NCBI GenBank assembly: GCA_951799425.1
Contig: OX637395.1
Span: 41,345,173 to 41,409,172, forward strand
DNA: 64,000 bases
Reading direction: 5' to 3'
Origin: Ilex aquifolium
Lineage: Eukaryota > Streptophyta > Magnoliopsida > Aquifoliales > Aquifoliaceae
Below are positions 35,867-48,257 of the stretch, in pieces. Below the pieces are notes generated by a model. It was not told where the DNA came from, made no database searches, and was given only the letters and a program-made list of their open reading frames with translations. Numbering within the stretch: the stretch's first letter is position 1; every line of letters begins with the position of its first letter. The position numbers were made by a program, and so were the translations under genes.

Positions 35867-36388
35867 TTAGTCAATCGTATCAACCTCGCACCTTTTTTTA
35901 CCACCCGACATAGTTCCGACCATACTGTTTACACAAAACTCAACCTTCACTGCCTTACAGTTCACCACTAGCAAAGCATCCCATTCTGGAGACGATCCAA
36001 ATTGAGGAGGGTTAAGTGAACACAGAAAAATCCACAACCATGTTCTTAGCACTTTCCCTATCAATCGAGTTTGACTCAAAGTTGCCATACACCAATATTT
36101 CTTCCTCTGAACCCAGGTATAAGATCTTTCGATTTCCATAGAACATCCAAACCCGAACCGTCTCATATCGAATTGTCGTGTTCTTACTAGGGTTTTTTAT
36201 GGAGAAAGTAACATTCCAGTTTGCTTCTTCGTTGATGAGGGAGAGAGACAGAGAATCGACATTGAATTCGGGGATTTAGGAGGTTTAAACTCATCAGTGA
36301 TAGTGATGATCAAAGGGCAGAATGGGCATAGACCAAAAATGATAATCAATAAGGGTAATAAACGGGGACATTTTGTTTTGACCGTCAT
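35867..36388 (-). pseudogene. Broken LEA_2/NHL gene related to 31406-32074
   Basis: On the minus strand a Met start (36388) leads into a basic segment and a hydrophobic helix (PRLLPLLIIIFGLCPFCPL) parallel to the intact gene. The frame is then lost around the FDIDSLSLS-equivalent region. Recognisable pieces continue in other frames: VTFSIKNPSKN-, GSEEE-, FESNSIDR- and finally VVNCKAVKVEFCVNSMVGTM with SGGKKRCEVDTID at the end. Several frameshifts and at least one stop mean it cannot encode the family protein. It is shorter than the intact gene and probably arose from the same duplication history. Confidence 0.8.
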
Positions 36389-37707
36389 GGGCGGTGCTGG
36401 TACCTTCTCTTCACAAGAGAGAAGGGCGTATATGGTTAACTAGTTATATAGGTACACAAAAGTTGGTACTTTTTAGTCTCTTAGTTCCACCATACTACTG
36501 TAACGCAGAAGGAGCTGTAAAACCTTGGTATAATGATAAGATTATTTTATTGTGATTTAGAGATGACGAGTTTGAATCACGAAAATAGTTTTTCTGCTTA
36601 CAAAAGTAAGGTTGCATGCATCAAAGCTTCCCCAAACCCTGCAATAATGGAAGTCTCATAAATCATTTATACTTAATTTATTCATAACCGTATGCCATTG
36701 AAGCCCCGCTTTAGGCCCCGAATTATTAGGGCCTCATTTTATGGAGGTTTTAATTAAGTCTAATGTTTAAATAAAATTTGTAGATATATATTCAATTAAA
36801 TTCAAATTTATTTTAGTACCAAAAAAAATAAAGATTTTAGATTTTTTAAAATTTTAATTTGGATTTGGTGATAATTTATTTATGCTTTTTTAATGACAAC
36901 GTAAAACACCATTTGAGTCTATGATATTTAGTGAAATCAGCCGCAGATGGCACTGTAACTTCACTGCCCCCTCCCCTGTAAACTTTGTAAAAGAAAAAAA
37001 GTTTATGATATTTAGTTTAAGTTTTATTATTTATATATTAACGTTAAATATAGTAAAATTCTATCTTATCATTATATATCAGGTATCACACTTTAATAGT
37101 CCTAAACAGAAGACAAGTATTTTAATAGTCCTAAACAGGCATGAGAAAGAGTCAATGTTGACATGGTTGGTTGTAAAATGAACCACTCCATTTGAACTTG
37201 GATTCAAATTAAATTTCATTCGAGACCATTGTTTTTTACCTAATAAAAAGGTTAAATTGATAACAACTTGAAATCTGGATACTAATGCCAAGGATAGTTT
37301 TAGTGGTAATATGGATAAGAGGTAAATTTAGATGTCTTAAATTTAAATTTTAGCAACCCCTTAAGATCAGGCCTCGTGAATACCCTAGTTGATCACTTAT
37401 TTTTGACCGAACTGAAGAGATAATTATTCGAAGTGCACGTAAACTGACCCGAACACTCTTAAAATGATGACGTAAACCTTGGGGGATATCTAATGGTTCT
37501 ATAAACAAGACAGGTGCAAGTATAATATGGGAGAACTTCTGGGGACGTAAGTGGAAAAATAGATTTGGCAAGTGCTTTTGTCTGTAAGCCCTAAAACCAC
37601 CTCACAGTGGCGACCTATCAGCTCCATCGCTTGTCAGAGTGAGTTACGGCAGCGGCGATTGAGTATAAATTCACAAATCACATAAGCCCGTAGAGAGAGA
37701 GTGAGAG
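36389..37707. other. Intergenic DNA upstream of PheRS alpha
   Basis: AT-rich sequence without a supported gene. A GAAGCCCCGCTTTAGGCCCC-type repeat word near 36698 resembles the ends seen in the tandem units. A direct repeat TATTTTAATAGTCCTAAACAG-like pair lies near 37085-37140. The last 100 bp contain the leader of the next gene (GAGAGAGAGTGAGAG just before the ATG). Confidence 0.5.
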
Positions 37708-40700
37708 ATGGCGGAAGACGCTGTACTAGGGTTCCTTGAAAAGAACGAGGAAATATCAGATTCGGGTCAGTTTGCCGCCGAACAAGGACTCAGTCACGAC
37801 GATATCGTTAACGTTATTAAGAGCCTCAATGGTTTTCGACTCGTCGATGCCCAGGTTCTCATTGATATTATATACAATTGTGTTCATGTATAAATCTTTG
37901 CATAGACGCATATTTGTTTGTATATTGTGCTTTAGCCTTTTGTTTTGTCGTGCACTTATCTTACTTTATCATTGACATCTAGATCGAATAAAGAGTCTTT
38001 GAACTGAGATTCCACAATCTCCCGTTTGATTGATGAGAAAACTTGGAAAAAAACCAAGAAATTCTAATTGATAGAGTAATTTATTTGTTGTTTTAGCAAT
38101 TTGTATGGATTCAACTCATAGTCATAGATGAACGGGTTAAGTGCTTGTATTAATTTGAGCGGACAGTCTCTAAGTACCACACCTTCCAAATTTCAGGTCT
38201 TACTTTTTCTGAATTCTGGCAAATTTCTCGATTTAGTCTTTTCATGATCATTCTCTGTTGTAATATTCCCATTCCGCAAATGAAAATTCAGTAAACAATT
38301 CAAATGAGTCTATATGATGGAGTTGATTGCAAAGCAAAGGCACCTTGCTCTTTTTTTTTTGCTCTTTTAGTACATTGCAAAAGAAAAAAAAAGAACTCGT
38401 AATGGTTTCTCTTTGAATGGAAGACCTGTATGATGTCCCCGAATGATTGGAATGAGGCTTTTTGTGGTTTTGAGTTTTACTTTAATGAGATTTCAGAGCA
38501 TATTAATCTTGTTTCTGTCATGTTCTCCATCTGTCTTACTCTTTCTACTTCAGGATTAAATTTTGCAAATGTTTGAATATGGAGTTTATGAATGAATACA
38601 GGACATTAAGCGGGAGAGATGGGTGCTCACCAATGAGGGGAAAACATACGCTGCAGCAGGATCTCCTGAAGTCCAATTGTTGTTGGCTATACCAGCAGAG
38701 GGCATCTCACGAGAAGAGCTACAGGTTATCAATCCTTTCATATGGATTCTCTAGCAGCTCATATTTTGGGGTTTAAAGTATGAAGTAGCAACTTTTTTCA
38801 TCTAGACAAGTGCACAAACTACTCTGGAATTGGTTATTCTTATCAATTTCCCAAAGGGACCTGGGTGGTTGTGCATAATAGGTTGATTTGAAAGTCAAAC
38901 AATCTTCAGTACTCAAGCTTCTTGCTTTGATGGTGAAATTCTTATATGTATAAGAGAATATTTATATTCAATATAAGTTAATGGGATTTGAAGCTTTAGT
39001 GTATCTTATTTAAGAAGGTCTTTGCTGTTCCAATTATTATAGTCCAATGGAAAACAACTAAAGACAATTCAAGATACTGGGTCTATGGTAAAATTTATAC
39101 TACTTTTCCATTCTGAAAAGATGATCTTTGTTTATAGAACATTTGTGTACGAGTAAGTGTTATTTGGATATCGTTGGAAGATGTGCTGACGAATTCAATC
39201 TTTCTGATTGCAGAAAAAGTTGCCCCCTTCAATTTACAAAATAGGTTGCCAGCAGGCCATAAAGAATAAATGGGTGGAGATGGGAAAGTCACAAGTGTCC
39301 AGAAAGGTAAAACTGATGGAAAATCTAAGGGATTAATTGGCTTAGATTTGCTATTTTTCTATTGAAGTGTTTTTCACTCTTGCTATCCTAAATTGCACAA
39401 TGTGTGTTGGTTAATTTTAGATAGTTATCCTTGCTTTTAATCCTTTTCAATTTGATCTCATCAACTTCGGTGCTTAAACCAGTTTGCTATTGTGCTTACA
39501 TTGTGAATAATGTGGTTCATTGCCTACATTTATTGGAAAAAATGTTGCTTTCCAGGGAATGTGTTATGATGGCTTCACGAATTTGGTTCAATATTTGATG
39601 TTGTATGAATTGTACAGCCTTTTTTCCCCTTATATTGTTCACTTGATGCAGGTCCAACATGTTGATGACATAGTTAAAGATTTGCTTATAAGGCTACAAA
39701 ATGAGGAGGTGCGTGAGTAGGTTTGTCAACTGTTCCATTTTCTTCAGCTAATTCAGTAGCTTCAAATAGATTTCAACTTTTTTTTGCCATAGAAAACCAA
39801 GTTCATGTTTACTTACTCCTTCCATTGATGCTAAATTAAAATGTTGTGATTCCAGGTCGTCAATCTGGAAGATATTGATGCTCTCAAACGTAGAAAGCTT
39901 ATTACTCCACAGTACTAATCTTCTTATTGTTTTCGAGTTTCTATGAAGTCTATTTTTGTATCTGATAACTGGCTGAAAATTAATCTCATAAAATTAGTCA
40001 TTGATTTTGTTGGGATTACACTTAAGTCTCATAAGTTTTTATGTTATACCTCCGAAATATGCTAATGTGCTGTTTTTATTGTGGATGCATCTCTTTTTAT
40101 TTCTCTTTCTAGGATATGGAAAGGATACTCAGTAAGAAAAGGTCCTAAGTATACTCCAAAAAGGAAAAAGGCCGCCACTGATTTAACCCGAGAGAATCTG
40201 CAAAGGTAACTTACACGCTTGATCTATGTATCTTGATACAAATGTAGCACATGTATAAGCAATGATGACTAGGTGGTGGTTTAGGATGGAATCCGTATTT
40301 AAATGTAATCTGAATACATCATCTATATTTTGTGACATAAGCCGTATTCATTGTAGGACACTCAGGCACAATTCCATGTGTACTGTATTTATTTACATTA
40401 TTACCACTGAATTGTGAATCATGTGTTGTAACGATTTTAAGGCTAGATACTGAATTGTTTAGTGCATCTGACATTTGTCTACTTATTTATCCTGCATTAA
40501 TCAGTGGACTGATGTACTTGTTAATATGTGTACTTCATTTATAAACACAAGTAAATCCATTAATCAGTGGACTGATGTACTTCTTAAAATGTGTACTTCA
40601 TTTATAAGCACAAGTATATCCAATGGCTTTCTCTTTATGAGATGTTATCATATAATAATCATTTTCCAATCCAATTTATCCCTTAAAAGGGGCAAAAATC

Positions 40701-43700
40701 ATTTTGTACACTTGAATTCAAATGGTGCTAGCCATGATCTTTTCACCTTTTCTCGTATTGCTCCATAACATGCATGCAATACGAGGGCACATCAACCATT
40801 TCTGTTTGGATCTTTAAACAGTTGTATATATAAATGCACATTGTGTTTCTGGCTGTTATAGGATCGCCTACGCATTTCAATGATTAAAATATTTGATTAT
40901 TGTTGGAAACATGTTCATACATTGTGTTAATTCTACTATGTAATCTTTAGGTGTGTCTCATTAGTTTAGTAGCAGTGCCATAACATCTATGGCTTAGTTG
41001 CTTATGTGGTTAAAATGTTAAATATGAATGGAATGTAGAACCTTGGTAGCTGATTGTTATATTTGGACTCGTGCTTTCCAGGGGTGATTGGAAGGAGCTG
41101 GAGTTTAAAGAATATAACTTCAGTGCTAAAGGCCAGCCTGTTGAAGGCGGTCATCTTCATCCATTGCTCAAGGCAAGGATATGGTTTTGATTTTTCTTCG
41201 GTTCCTTTTTGTTTTTCTGTGTTTGATGTTTTGCTTCCATTGCTTAAGGCAAGGATGTGTTTTTGCTTTTTCTTTATTTCCGTTTCTTTCTCTGTGTTTG
41301 AGTTAAGGAATTGTAAGATTTTCATGTGGAATCAATTTCCGCAAAATCAGTTGGTCAGTTTAAAACAAATTGTAGATAGGCTTTGGTGTTGTCAAGGTGA
41401 TACGACTACTGTGTACTTGAGGAGAATCTGGAGTTCTAGGGTCAACCATTGAATTTGCAATGATGAACAATTAACATTTCCCACCCATAATTATTTGTAA
41501 GCTATGCCCATTTTGCATGATATAGGCGATGATGGAGCAGATATGATAGGTCTAGCCAGGAGTACCCAAGAGGGGGTCGTTGAGTTAGGAGTCAAGATAT
41601 CCATAGCCAAATCATGGATATTCGACTCTAGAGTTTGCGAAAAAGGAAAGTTTGAAAATTCATCAGGTTTGCTCACCGCCAAGGATCAAAATGTCGTGTC
41701 GAAACGTCCGAAACGTTTCGGAATTTCAACGCACCGACACGAAACATGAGTTGAATCCCAAAATTCCAAAGTTTCGGTCGAAACGTCACTGTGTCGGACC
41801 GTTTCGGTCGAAACAGTACCGTTTCGGTCGAAACACCTGTGCTGCCTTTTATATTTTTTTTTGGTTATAAGTATGAACAATTACATTTAATACCCTACTG
41901 CATTATAATTTTTTATTTTTAACTATACATAACTACCATTAATTTAATTTGATACCCTTCATTATTTTTTTTCCTTTTTATAATTATTTTTTTATGTTAT
42001 TATTATTTGTTAAATTGACATATTAAATAACTGTAAGTCATTTTATTAATTATAACTTATTTGTTAAATATCTAGAATTAAGTATTTATGTGTTTTAATC
42101 ATTGTGTACACAATGATTTTAATATTAATGAAATAATATTATTTATTAATTTGAAGACACAATTTAAATTAATAAATTAGTATTATAATAATATGCTGCA
42201 CAAATTAGTATTATAATAATATGTTGCACTTAGTATTATTAATTAGTAAATTAGTGTTATAATAAAATTGTATTATTAATTGGATAATATTCTAATTTAA
42301 ATGATTTCCGCCTCATGTCAAACTTTTTTTCCCTCAAATTTAAATTTATTCTTATATAAATGAATGTTAACTGAATAAATATATTAAATTAAACAATTAT
42401 TTAGCTTATCTTTATAAATAAATGGATTGTATTTTGTATTTCTACATGTTTCCACGTGTTTCCATATTTTTTCTGCGTTTCCAATGCGTTTCCGAAACAT
42501 TTCCGAAACGTTTCTGTTTTTGAGCTGACCGAAACGGTACTTCGAAACGATATTTTGATCCTTGCTCACCGCATGGATGCCACTGCTTAAGACTTTGGGA
42601 TGTCACTCTTTACAGACCTCTCTTCGGTGGAGATGGGTCGTGGTGGATCCCCTTGTTAGTTCCCGTGACATGTGCGTGTCCATTTCATTCAAGTCCGGTC
42701 GATTCTGATCCTTAATGTCGTAGATTGTCATTGAGCTGAGGGTGAAGTAAGAGTAATGATCGTGTCCACAATATCGTGGGTAGAACTTAGGGAAATCCAA
42801 ACCTAGAGGCCATGACTTGGCTTTCTCCGTTAGTAAGAGTAATGATCGTGTCCACGATATTGTGGGTAAAACTTAGAGAAATCCAAACCTGGAGGCCATG
42901 ACTTGGCTTTCTCCGTTGGTAAGAATAGATCCTTTTGTGCAAGCAATATTGAGAACTTGTGGGCCCTTTTGGTCCCCACGGTCTCTGCTCTTTGATTCGG
43001 TAGAGAAACTGCAGTATAATCTGGTGGCGCCTGTGGCCTTTGTGGAACAATGCTTATAAATGTTCTTATCATTGCTTATCATGCATATATTAATATTTTT
43101 ATTTGATCTGTTATCTATTAATAGGTGAGTTCACTGATTATTGCTTCCAAATATCTCTTTGTTGTAGGTACGGCGTCAAATTCAGATGATTTTTCTTCAG
43201 ATGGGGTATGATCAAATTTTTTTCATGATGTATATGTGTAGAGAGTCATTTGTTTTAGTGGACATTTTTTCCCCTTACATTGACATGAATGTGAATCGGT
43301 CACTCAATGTGTGCAGATTTGAGGAGATGCCAACAAACAATTATGTTGAAAGCAGGTAGCTGAACTTGCCCTCACTCATCTTACTTGTATTATGTTTTGA
43401 AAATGTAAGTTAGAACTTTTGATTACAGGTAATAAGAATCTGTAGCTTTCTGCAATTATTCACTAGGATTGTAATAAACAAATAATGCTTTCAAGCTAAA
43501 ATAGCATGTTTGAGTCATGAAAACACTTTCTATGGCTGCTTGTTCTTGCTTTACAAGCCTAATGAGGTGGAACAACCGGTATGACGTATTCTTATTAAAG
43601 AACTTTTCCGTCCCCCCTTTTCCTTTAAGTGGGCAAGAAGCAGCAAGAAGCACCCATGTAAATGCTTTTTATAGTTTTAAGTCTCATCATGAAAATTACA

Positions 43701-46700
43701 AGTTCCACTTGTCTAAAACTACAAGGATTTTAGATGACCTGTGTGACGCGCTTTCCACAAGTATCTCAGCATCAATTAGACTATTATTCAAGAACTAAAA
43801 CTCAAATAACATTGGTACCTAAAAGAAGCCATTTTCTTTCTATAGCTTGCTAAATGTGGAGGTGCGTCCAAACAATTGCCAAGAAGTTTATGATTGCCTT
43901 TAATCTGCCATATTAAGATAGATAAAAGTACCTACACATTTTCTTTTTGCTTTCTGCTTATATGGAGGGGAATATGAAAAAAATCTAAACCACATTTTCC
44001 TCTTGTTTGTGGTGTCAAATGCATGTGGATTGGCATTTGTTTGCCATAAATTGCAGCTACGATAAATGCTAATCCATTTTCGTTTAACTTTTCAGCTTCT
44101 GGAATTTTGATGCACTTTTCCAACCTCAACAACATCCTGCAAGGGATTCACATGATACATTCTTTTTGCAAGGTTTGTTTGGCCTGATTTTGAAATCCGC
44201 ATTTTCTGCATCTGATTTTCATCTGATGATCATATCTCCGAAATGTCTATAGAGCCTTCCACCACCAAGATGCTGCCTGAAGACTATGTTGAGCGGGTGA
44301 AGCAAGTTCATGAATCTGGTGGTTATGGGTCTAGAGGGTATGTGATCACTTATATTTTATTTTCTATTCCTTTGATGCCGATGTCAAGGTGTATGTGACA
44401 AGAAGAGAGCTTCTTGTAGGTATGCATATGATTGGAAAAGAGAAGAAGCAAACAAAACCCTTCTGCGAACTCATACAACTGCTGTTTCCTCAAGGATGCT
44501 GTATTTGCTTGCACAGGTTTGATTGGTTTGTAGTATGTAACATATTTTTTATTCTAGTTCAAAAACTTCAGTAAGTCCTGCAACAGTGTTGGTATAACGT
44601 GCTGCTGTATATTGCTTTATTCAACACTAGTCCATTTGGAAGCCATCTCTTTCTCTCTCTCTCCCCGTACATGTGACATTTTGTAATCATTCCATTCTCT
44701 TGATGTTTGATCAATGAACTACTATTTTGTGCAGAAACCTTTTGCCCCTAAAAAGTACTACTCGATAGACCGTGTTTTCAGAAACGAAGCCGTAGATCGG
44801 ACGCATCTTGCAGAGTTCCACCAAATAGAAGGTATCATATTTTTGAATGAAAGATATGCCTGCTACATTTCTTGCAACTCTATTCATGCGGTGTCTGTTT
44901 GGAATCAAGCCAAGATTGAACCATGGTGTGCTAAAAGGCCAGCAGAACTGTCCCATGTTGATCCTATGTCTGATATCACCCCGATGTCCGGATATGACCC
45001 CATCCGTGTTTTTAGTGTGATCTGGGTTTGTGTTGCTTGTGTTGGTTACACTGAGTAATGTCAAGTTAGTTCTACTATTCTCATGGATGCTCACTTTGTT
45101 CGCTAAAGCAACCCGATTTTTAAGCAGCAACACAACACGTCTGGACTATGATCAAACAAACTTTGGATTTATTGCACGTGATGTTCACTGAATTTTATAG
45201 GTGATTGACCTGACTGCAGTCAACAATGGCAAGTTTGGATGCCCCTTTTACAGTGACTTGTTTCACTGTTCTCAATATAATACTATGGATATAGTATATG
45301 TTTATGTGTCGACCTCTGAATAAATAAAATAATTTTTTGAGTTAATGGGGGACCTGAAGTTGTCAATGTGAATGGTGAAGCAATTTTACACGAGGGATGC
45401 ATGTTGACCTAAAAGAGGAGAAAATATTCCTTACAACAGTGATACCACATGGCAATGTGATGTGGTATCGCCTACCAATAATATTAAAACAAGGAGCAAT
45501 GATATTGAGACCTAATTTATTGACTTAATTTGTTGATCTAATTCATTATGACCTTTGGATTAACTGTGGGGCCCATCAAACATTGAAACTTGGTGTTGAT
45601 CCAATGGTTCTATTGAAGTCACATTATTATGTCAGCAAATTATGTCAAATTTTTAGGTCCAAATAGCATTACTCTAAAACAAATAAGCAAATGGACCCAC
45701 AAAAATTAATAATCAACTTGTCATGTAAGCAACTCTTCCTCCATGTAAGCCCAAGTGGGGTTCACCTTACCCACTTGGAGTTTTATTATTAGTAGGTGAT
45801 ACCATGTCATCAACGGTGACATGATATCACCGTTGCATTCAATATTTACTCCTAAAAGAGATGGGTTGAGCATTGGTGATATTCTATTTTCATTCGTTGG
45901 CCCCTTCAGGTTATAAATTCACTTGTAAATGCTATGTGAAGTATGTTTTGTCTCCCAACTTTTGTGGGATGACTAAAATTGCCCTGATATATATATGGTT
46001 TGTGTGCATATCATCCTTGTCAATTATAAATCTTTGTGGATTGTCTTTCTGGTTTCAGGCCTAATATGTGATCGGGGCCTTAGCCTTGGTGACCTGATTG
46101 GAGTTCTGCATGACTTTTTTTCCCGCCTGGGTAATACATCAACTTTCTGCTCAACCTTGGTTTATACGCCTTTTCAGTTCTAAACGAATTGCTTTCCAAA
46201 CTGTCCAAAATATAAAATCGTGGTTTTTGTTACTCGTAGAAGTAGAATAAGATTGTAATAGAGGGAGGGTTATATAGCTGGTTAGAGCAACTTCTAATAT
46301 TACCTCTCCTTGTTTCCAGGTATGTCCAAGCTACGTTTCAAGCCTGCTTATAATCCATATACTGAACCCAGCATGGAAATTTTCAGGTAATAAACATAAT
46401 TTTGGTCAGAAAGGTAGTATCTTTCCTTGGACTGAGCATGATATTAAGCTTTTGAATTTGGTCAGCTATCATGAAGGCTTTAAGAAATGGGTGGAAGTTG
46501 GAAATTCTGGCATGTTCAGACCTGAAATGCTGCGCCCTATGGGACTCCCAGAAGATGTTCGCGTTATTGCCTGGGGCCTTTCCCTTGAAAGGTAACACTT
46601 ACTATTACTTGCTATTTTGTTGGTTGGTTGTGTATTCGTTGCATCTTTTCAAAAACGATGCCAACATTGTCAAGATTGCTGATTGATTCTTCTGTTTTTT

Positions 46701-46897
46701 GCTTTAGACCAACCATGATTCTCTATGGGATTGATAACATCAGAGATCTCTTTGGACACAAGGTATAGCTATCTGTTTCTATAAGAACCATTCTTCTCCT
46801 TGATATAGATTGGATTGGCATGATTTTGTTTTTATTTTTGCAGGTGGATCTTGGTCTCATAAAGAGAAACCCCATATGCCGCATTGGTCTCGAGTAG
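37708..46897 (+). CDS. Phenylalanine--tRNA ligase alpha subunit, cytosolic
   Basis: Eighteen exons: 37708-37854, 38602-38724, 39214-39306, 39652-39708, 39856-39911, 40113-40205, 41082-41172, 43168-43205, 43317-43355, 44096-44172, 44253-44337, 44420-44516, 44735-44831, 46059-46130, 46320-46386, 46466-46591, 46708-46762 and 46844-46897. They encode 488 aa, close to the usual 485-490. The N-terminal third holds the winged-helix tRNA-binding repeats ([40 protein letters not shown]). The class II catalytic core includes motif 2 ([20 protein letters not shown], with Arg348 and Glu350) and motif 3 ([20 protein letters not shown] near 447-466). With the beta chain it forms the alpha2beta2 enzyme that charges tRNA-Phe in the cytosol. 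All introns are GT-AG except intron 7, which has a GC donor (AAG/GCAAGG). Introns 7 and 13 carry transposons. Confidence 0.97.
41160..41310 (+). repeat. Duplicated exon-7/donor segment in PheRS alpha intron 7
   Basis: The sequence TCCATTGCTCAAGGCAAGGA at the exon 7 boundary is repeated about 80 bp downstream as TCCATTGCTTAAGGCAAGGA (near 41237). The similarity continues through TTTTTCTGTGTTTGA in both copies. The repeat therefore carries a second copy of the GC splice donor. Reading past the first donor meets an in-frame stop within a few codons, so only the first donor can be productive. Confidence 0.8.
41504..42708 (+). pseudogene. Gene-fragment reading frame split by a hAT element, in PheRS alpha intron 7
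   Basis: An open frame runs from 41504 to the insertion point at 41679 and continues from 42573 to a stop at 42706-42708. If the element and one copy of the target duplication are disregarded, the two parts join in frame into about 103 codons. Visible text includes [18 protein letters not shown] and [16 protein letters not shown]. It has a gene-like composition, but I do not recognise the family. The other strand is also open over much of this stretch, so the coding strand is not certain. It is probably a captured or retroposed gene fragment that predates the hAT insertion. Confidence 0.45.
41680..42564. mobile_element. Non-autonomous hAT element, CAAGGATCAAAAT ends, 8-bp TSD
   Basis: The terminal inverted repeat CAAGGATCAAAATGTCGT at the left is matched at the right end by ATATTTTGATCCTTG. 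A perfect 8-bp duplication, CTCACCGC, flanks it (41672-41679 and 42565-42572). Subterminal regions are rich in CGAAACG/CGTTTCG words, such as ACCGTTTCGGTCGAAAC. The centre is AT-rich and non-coding. A truncated relative lies in the bL27m gene at about 51215-51297. Confidence 0.9.
42747..42918 (+). repeat. 86-bp direct tandem duplication in PheRS alpha intron 7
   Basis: GTAAGAGTAATGATCGTGTC begins both copies, at 42747 and 42833. They share CCAAACCTRGAGGCCATGAC and GGCTTTCTCCGTT. A third partial start (GTAAGAATAG) follows at 42919. It is adjacent to the split gene fragment and may belong to the same captured sequence. Confidence 0.85.
45418..45851. mobile_element. Mutator-like MITE in PheRS alpha intron 13, 9-bp TSD
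   Basis: The ends GAGAAAATATTCCTTACAAC (left) and GAGTAAATATTGAATGCAAC (reverse complement of right) are inverted. They are followed by a shared GTGATACCACATG/GTGATATCATG part and CTACCAATAATATTAAAAC-like text. A perfect 9-bp duplication, CTAAAAGAG, flanks it (45409-45417, 45852-45860). It is 434 bp and non-coding. Confidence 0.85.
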
Positions 46898-48250
46898 ATT
46901 TTGCGCCACATTGGCCACCCTTTTTGCAAAAACAAAATAGAAACATAATGCTTATCATGAAACACCAATCCTTTTATTGATCAAACACCAGTTCTTGAGC
47001 ATAAAATTTGCTCGAGCACCATTTGTTCGACTACAATGCAGATTAGATGATTCCGTCTGTGGTACATTTATGAAGATCATTCTGCGTACCTGACTTTTTT
47101 TTCAGTTATTCTGGTGAGTAAATATGCGCGCATCACGTGCTTGATTATGCCGTATCAGCCTGTTTTGCACTTGACAATAAGATGTTGCCTTATATTTATT
47201 CAGTGATTTGGCGTATTGCTTGAAATGTGTTGAGACCCCCTCACAGATGGGTCGATTCCATGACGGTAATACTGTAGAAGCTACTCTTCAGTAAAAGCTT
47301 GACGTAGTAGTCAATGTATCTCAGACTATGTTTCAGATACGAGGTTTATAATATTGATCATTTTTTTATAATATATTTTTAGTTTATTGTCAATTTTCAT
47401 TTTTCAATAGTGAAAAACATGTTTTAGTTATTATTCTTCAAAATTAGTAAAATCCTGGATATACATTATGATATAAAAATAATGTACTTATGTATAAGCA
47501 CACGTGTAATATAAGTACACTAGGGTTAATCTATGTTTGAAGGGACAGTACAATATATATGTTTTTTCGAGGGATGTTAGTGACCGTTGGATGAGTCTAT
47601 TTGAGACATTCGGATGAGTTTATTGAAGCTTGGTGTGTTTTATATTATAGATTAGATTAAAAATTGGGGAAGAGAGGGACTATGAACAAGTGAAAAGCAA
47701 ACTTGATTTTTTCATCAGGACTAATCTTATCTGGTAACTATTCTGATTGGGTGTACAAGTGAGAACGACTCATTGCGGATTAATACACTGAACTTGGTAG
47801 GTTTTACTGTAGAAAGCCCCCTTCCTACACATGTCGTGTTGTTACATTCATTTTGTTGGGTCACTAAAGTAGCGGTGATAAAGGTCGACAAGTGTATGAA
47901 TGAAGTTGAAACAATAAGTGTAATTTGGAACTCTTCTCCATTATTTGTAGTCGAAGCAGACATCTTTTTGTAGCCGGAGCAAAACTCTTTCTCCTTTTGA
48001 ATCAAGACATGAGGATAAATTATTCATAATTTTTTTAAATTTAGTGTGGATATTATTATTTTTGACCGAATTGAAAAAAATTAGTTAAAATGTACATAAG
48101 TTGGGTTGGACATTCTTAATTGTGATACTAAAAAATGAAAATTGGGGTTGAATCTTATCAATTATAACCACAATTATTGGATATTAATGGGATCATAATT
48201 CACGAAAAAAAGAAGAAGATGTTGATCAATCTATCACCGTTGTCGAAATC
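46898..48250. other. 3' flank of PheRS alpha and intergenic DNA
   Basis: The PheRS alpha 3' UTR should occupy the first few hundred bases. The remainder is AT-rich. Open frames of 66 and 92 codons on opposite strands near 47727-48005 overlap each other and have no recognisable domain. Confidence 0.5.
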
Positions 48251-48257
48251 AAGACTT

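Noticed and set aside
42787-43082. Overlapping minus-strand frames as a possible gene
   Set aside because: They are created by the 86-bp tandem duplication and repeat each other; no domain is recognised.
44711-45133. 140-codon minus-strand frame at PheRS alpha exon 13
   Set aside because: It overlaps the conserved motif 2 exon and adjacent intron; the plus-strand exon fully explains the conservation.
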